This document shows positions 32,033 to 33,147 of a DNA stretch of 33,147 bases, one piece after another. Both the position numbers and the translations under genes were made by a program. How positions within the stretch are numbered: the first letter of the stretch is position 1; each line of letters begins with the position of its first letter. A model generated the notes under the pieces. It saw nothing but the letters and a program-made list of their open reading frames with translations, had not been told where the DNA came from and did no database searches. Source of the stretch: an uncultured Bacilli bacterium (lineage in GTDB: Bacteria; Bacillota_I; Bacilli_A; RF39; UBA660); NCBI GenBank assembly GCA_944372455.1, contig CALVZF010000013.1, positions 1 to 33,147 of the forward strand. Direction: 5' to 3'.

Positions 32033-32047
32033 TTTGATAGTTTTTTT
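32018..32047. terminator. Bidirectional terminator between convergent genes
   Basis: Arms 32018-32028 and 32036-32046 form an 11-bp stem flanked by A and T runs. Stop codons of both converging genes (TGA 32030-32032 plus strand, TAG 32026-32024 minus strand) lie in it, so the genes overlap by nine bases. Confidence 0.85.
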
Positions 32048-32899
32048 ACTTTTTTCATAAACTACTAATAATATTATTGAAATAATAATTGTAACAATTG
32101 AACAAGTAACAAAAGTTTTAATTATTGATCTAGAAAATGGGTTAATAAGCGCATTTGAAATAGAAAAGTGTCGAGATACTAAATTAAATATAGGATTTAT
32201 TGAAATACTAAAAATAAACGTAAAAATTGTTACTACAAGAAAAGTATTTCCTAAGTAAAGTAGCCATTTTTTATTTTTTCTTTGTAATAAATATATTAAT
32301 AGAGTAAGAATTAAAATTGTAACTATCAAAATAATTCTTAAAGTATTTCCTAATATAAATCTTACAAAGGATAAAATGTTTTTATCAATTAAATTATTTG
32401 TATTTGTTAGGTTAGGTATTATTTCAGTTACTTTATATGAATATTGATTTACAAATTTTTTAATATCATTTTGTTCTTTGTTAGATAAACTTGTTTGATT
32501 ATTATTAATATATTCTTGAATGGTATTATTTAAATCTTGCTCAATTTCTTGATTTGTAATATTAATTGTATTAATGTTTAAAAGATTATCAGTTCCATAA
32601 GAAATATATTTGGAAATAAACTCTTTAACTTCTTTAGAATTTATAATATTATTTACTGTTTCTTCTTTAATATTGTGTTCTTTAGCTAAAAGGTATAATT
32701 CATCTAGTTCACGATTATAATTAATATTTTCGTTACTATTATTATTTGATTCATTATTTTTGTCTGTAATATTGATATTATCTACTATCTTAGTAATATT
32801 AGTTTTACTTAAATTGTTGGAAAGTATAATATTGAATTCTAGAATAAATATTGATAAAAACAGAAAAATAGATAATACTATTAATGTAAATTTTTTCAT
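32024..32899 (-). CDS. Hypothetical membrane protein
   Basis: 291 residues. A single N-terminal helix (about 5-25), then about 155 residues of Asn/Ile/Glu-rich, mostly helical sequence likely outside the cell, then three C-terminal helices (about 185-206, 213-233, 262-281) and a Lys-rich tail. No known motif was recognised. The outer segment contains two helical blocks (ELYLLAKEHNIKEETVNNII and IEQDLNNTIQEYINNNQ). The start ATG lies about 15 bases after AAGGAAA, a rather long spacing. Function unknown. Confidence 0.65.
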   Translation of the reverse strand: MKKFTLIVLSIFLFLSIFILEFNIILSNNLSKTNITKIVDNINITDKNNESNNNSNENINYNRELDELYLLAKEHNIKEETVNNIINSKEVKEFISKYISYGTDNLLNINTINITNQEIEQDLNNTIQEYINNNQTSLSNKEQNDIKKFVNQYSYKVTEIIPNLTNTNNLIDKNILSFVRFILGNTLRIILIVTILILTLLIYLLQRKNKKWLLYLGNTFLVVTIFTFIFSISINPIFNLVSRHFSISNALINPFSRSIIKTFVTCSIVTIIISIILLVVYEKSKKTIKSR

Positions 32900-33021
32900 A
32901 ACTTTTAATCATTTCCTTTTCTATATATTAATAATTATTCCTTAATACATCTATATTTTACAACTATTATTATAAAAAAGAAATAAAATTTATTTTTTTT
33001 CATAAAATATGGTAATGAGTA

Positions 33022-33051
33022 TTGACAAAGAGCAGTAATAAATGGTATATT
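33022..33051 (+). promoter_or_regulatory. tRNA promoter
   Basis: TTGACA (33022-33027), 18 bases, TATATT (33046-33051) with TGG extension, about 25 bases before the tRNA. Confidence 0.7.
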
Positions 33052-33075
33052 AATTTACGTCCGATGGAACTATTT

Positions 33076-33147
33076 GGGCGATTAGCTCAGTTGGTTAGAG
33101 CACCTGCCTTACAAGCAGGGGGTCATAGGTTCGAGTCCTATATCGCC
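33076..33147 (+). tRNA. tRNA-Val (anticodon UAC), 3' end cut by the window
   Basis: Acceptor arm GGGCGAT (33076-33082) pairs with ATCGCC and the base beyond the edge. D arm TAGCTCAGTTGGTTAGAGCA, anticodon stem CCTGC/GCAGG with loop CTTACAA (anticodon TAC), T arm ATAGG-TTCGAGT-CCTAT. Only the last acceptor base, the discriminator and CCA are missing. It probably heads a tRNA cluster to the right. Confidence 0.93.

Noticed and set aside
32760-32945. Plus-strand open frame opposite the start of the membrane protein at 32899
   Set aside because: No ribosome site; the minus-strand frame is much longer and has signal and membrane structure.
1-33147. Mollicute-type code with TGA as Trp
   Set aside because: Genes use TGG for Trp and the RluA-family gene ends at TGA exactly at its family end.
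1-33147. CRISPR arrays, insertion sequences, integrases or reverse transcriptases
   Set aside because: No regularly spaced repeats and no such proteins were seen in any frame.

Overview
The window is AT-rich (by eye about a quarter to 30% G+C) and comes from a low-GC Bacillota. Three things point there: strong Shine-Dalgarno sites (AGGAGG or AGGTGAT), sigma-A promoters of the TTGACA-17-TATAAT type, and an endospore gene set (sigG, spoIVFA, spoIVFB). Pyruvate formate-lyase with its activase indicates an anaerobic fermenter. TGA is used as a stop (rluA-family gene, 32030-32032) and Trp is TGG, so the code is standard and not the Mycoplasma code. My guess is an uncultured gut Bacilli lineage with a compact genome; the sequence alone does not fix the taxon.

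Layout. 1-5455: two paralogous modular surface proteins (the first cut by the left edge) flank a TtcA-like tRNA thiolase and the forespore sigma factor SigG. 5529-6915: spoIVFA-spoIVFB, the checkpoint regulator and protease of pro-sigma-K processing. 6918-7955: L21 leader RNA, rplU, prp, rpmA. 7990-9505: an accessory insert between rpmA and obg, which are often close neighbours; it has its own promoter, an 8-residue Trp-rich mini-ORF, a degenerate CPBP membrane protein and an unknown anchored protein. 9594-10871: obg. 10872-11496: a non-genic stretch holding the remains of a small membrane-protein gene and, in my reading, a convergent pair of small RNAs, one encoding a 17-residue hydrophobic peptide. 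This resembles a type I toxin-antitoxin locus. 11497-18819: DUF192 protein, holA, pflB-pflA, topA and a hypothetical gene. 18814-19713 (minus): PflX-like radical SAM protein.

19775-26130: a type VII-like (ESX/Ess) secretion cluster with four small helical WXG100-type proteins, a 1524-residue EssC ATPase and an EsaB/YukD ubiquitin-like protein. Its promoter carries a run of eight G between the -35 and -10 hexamers, a likely phase-variation switch. 26136-29684: translation genes infC (apparently starting at AUA, behind an L20-type attenuator leader), rpmI, rplT, rpsB, tsf. L20 and S2 both carry an unusual C-terminal extension ending in nearly the same Rho_N/SAP-like module. 29697-32899: membrane thioredoxin-like protein, an RNA methyltransferase, an RluA-family pseudouridine synthase and a convergent membrane protein. 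33076-33147: a tRNA-Val(UAC) cut by the right edge.

The points I would check first are the candidate type I toxin-antitoxin locus (11168-11486), the poly-G promoter of the ESX operon (19775-19802), the shared tail of L20 and S2, the AUA start of infC and the Trp-rich mini-ORF at 8058-8084. All functions are inferred from sequence reading; no database search was run.
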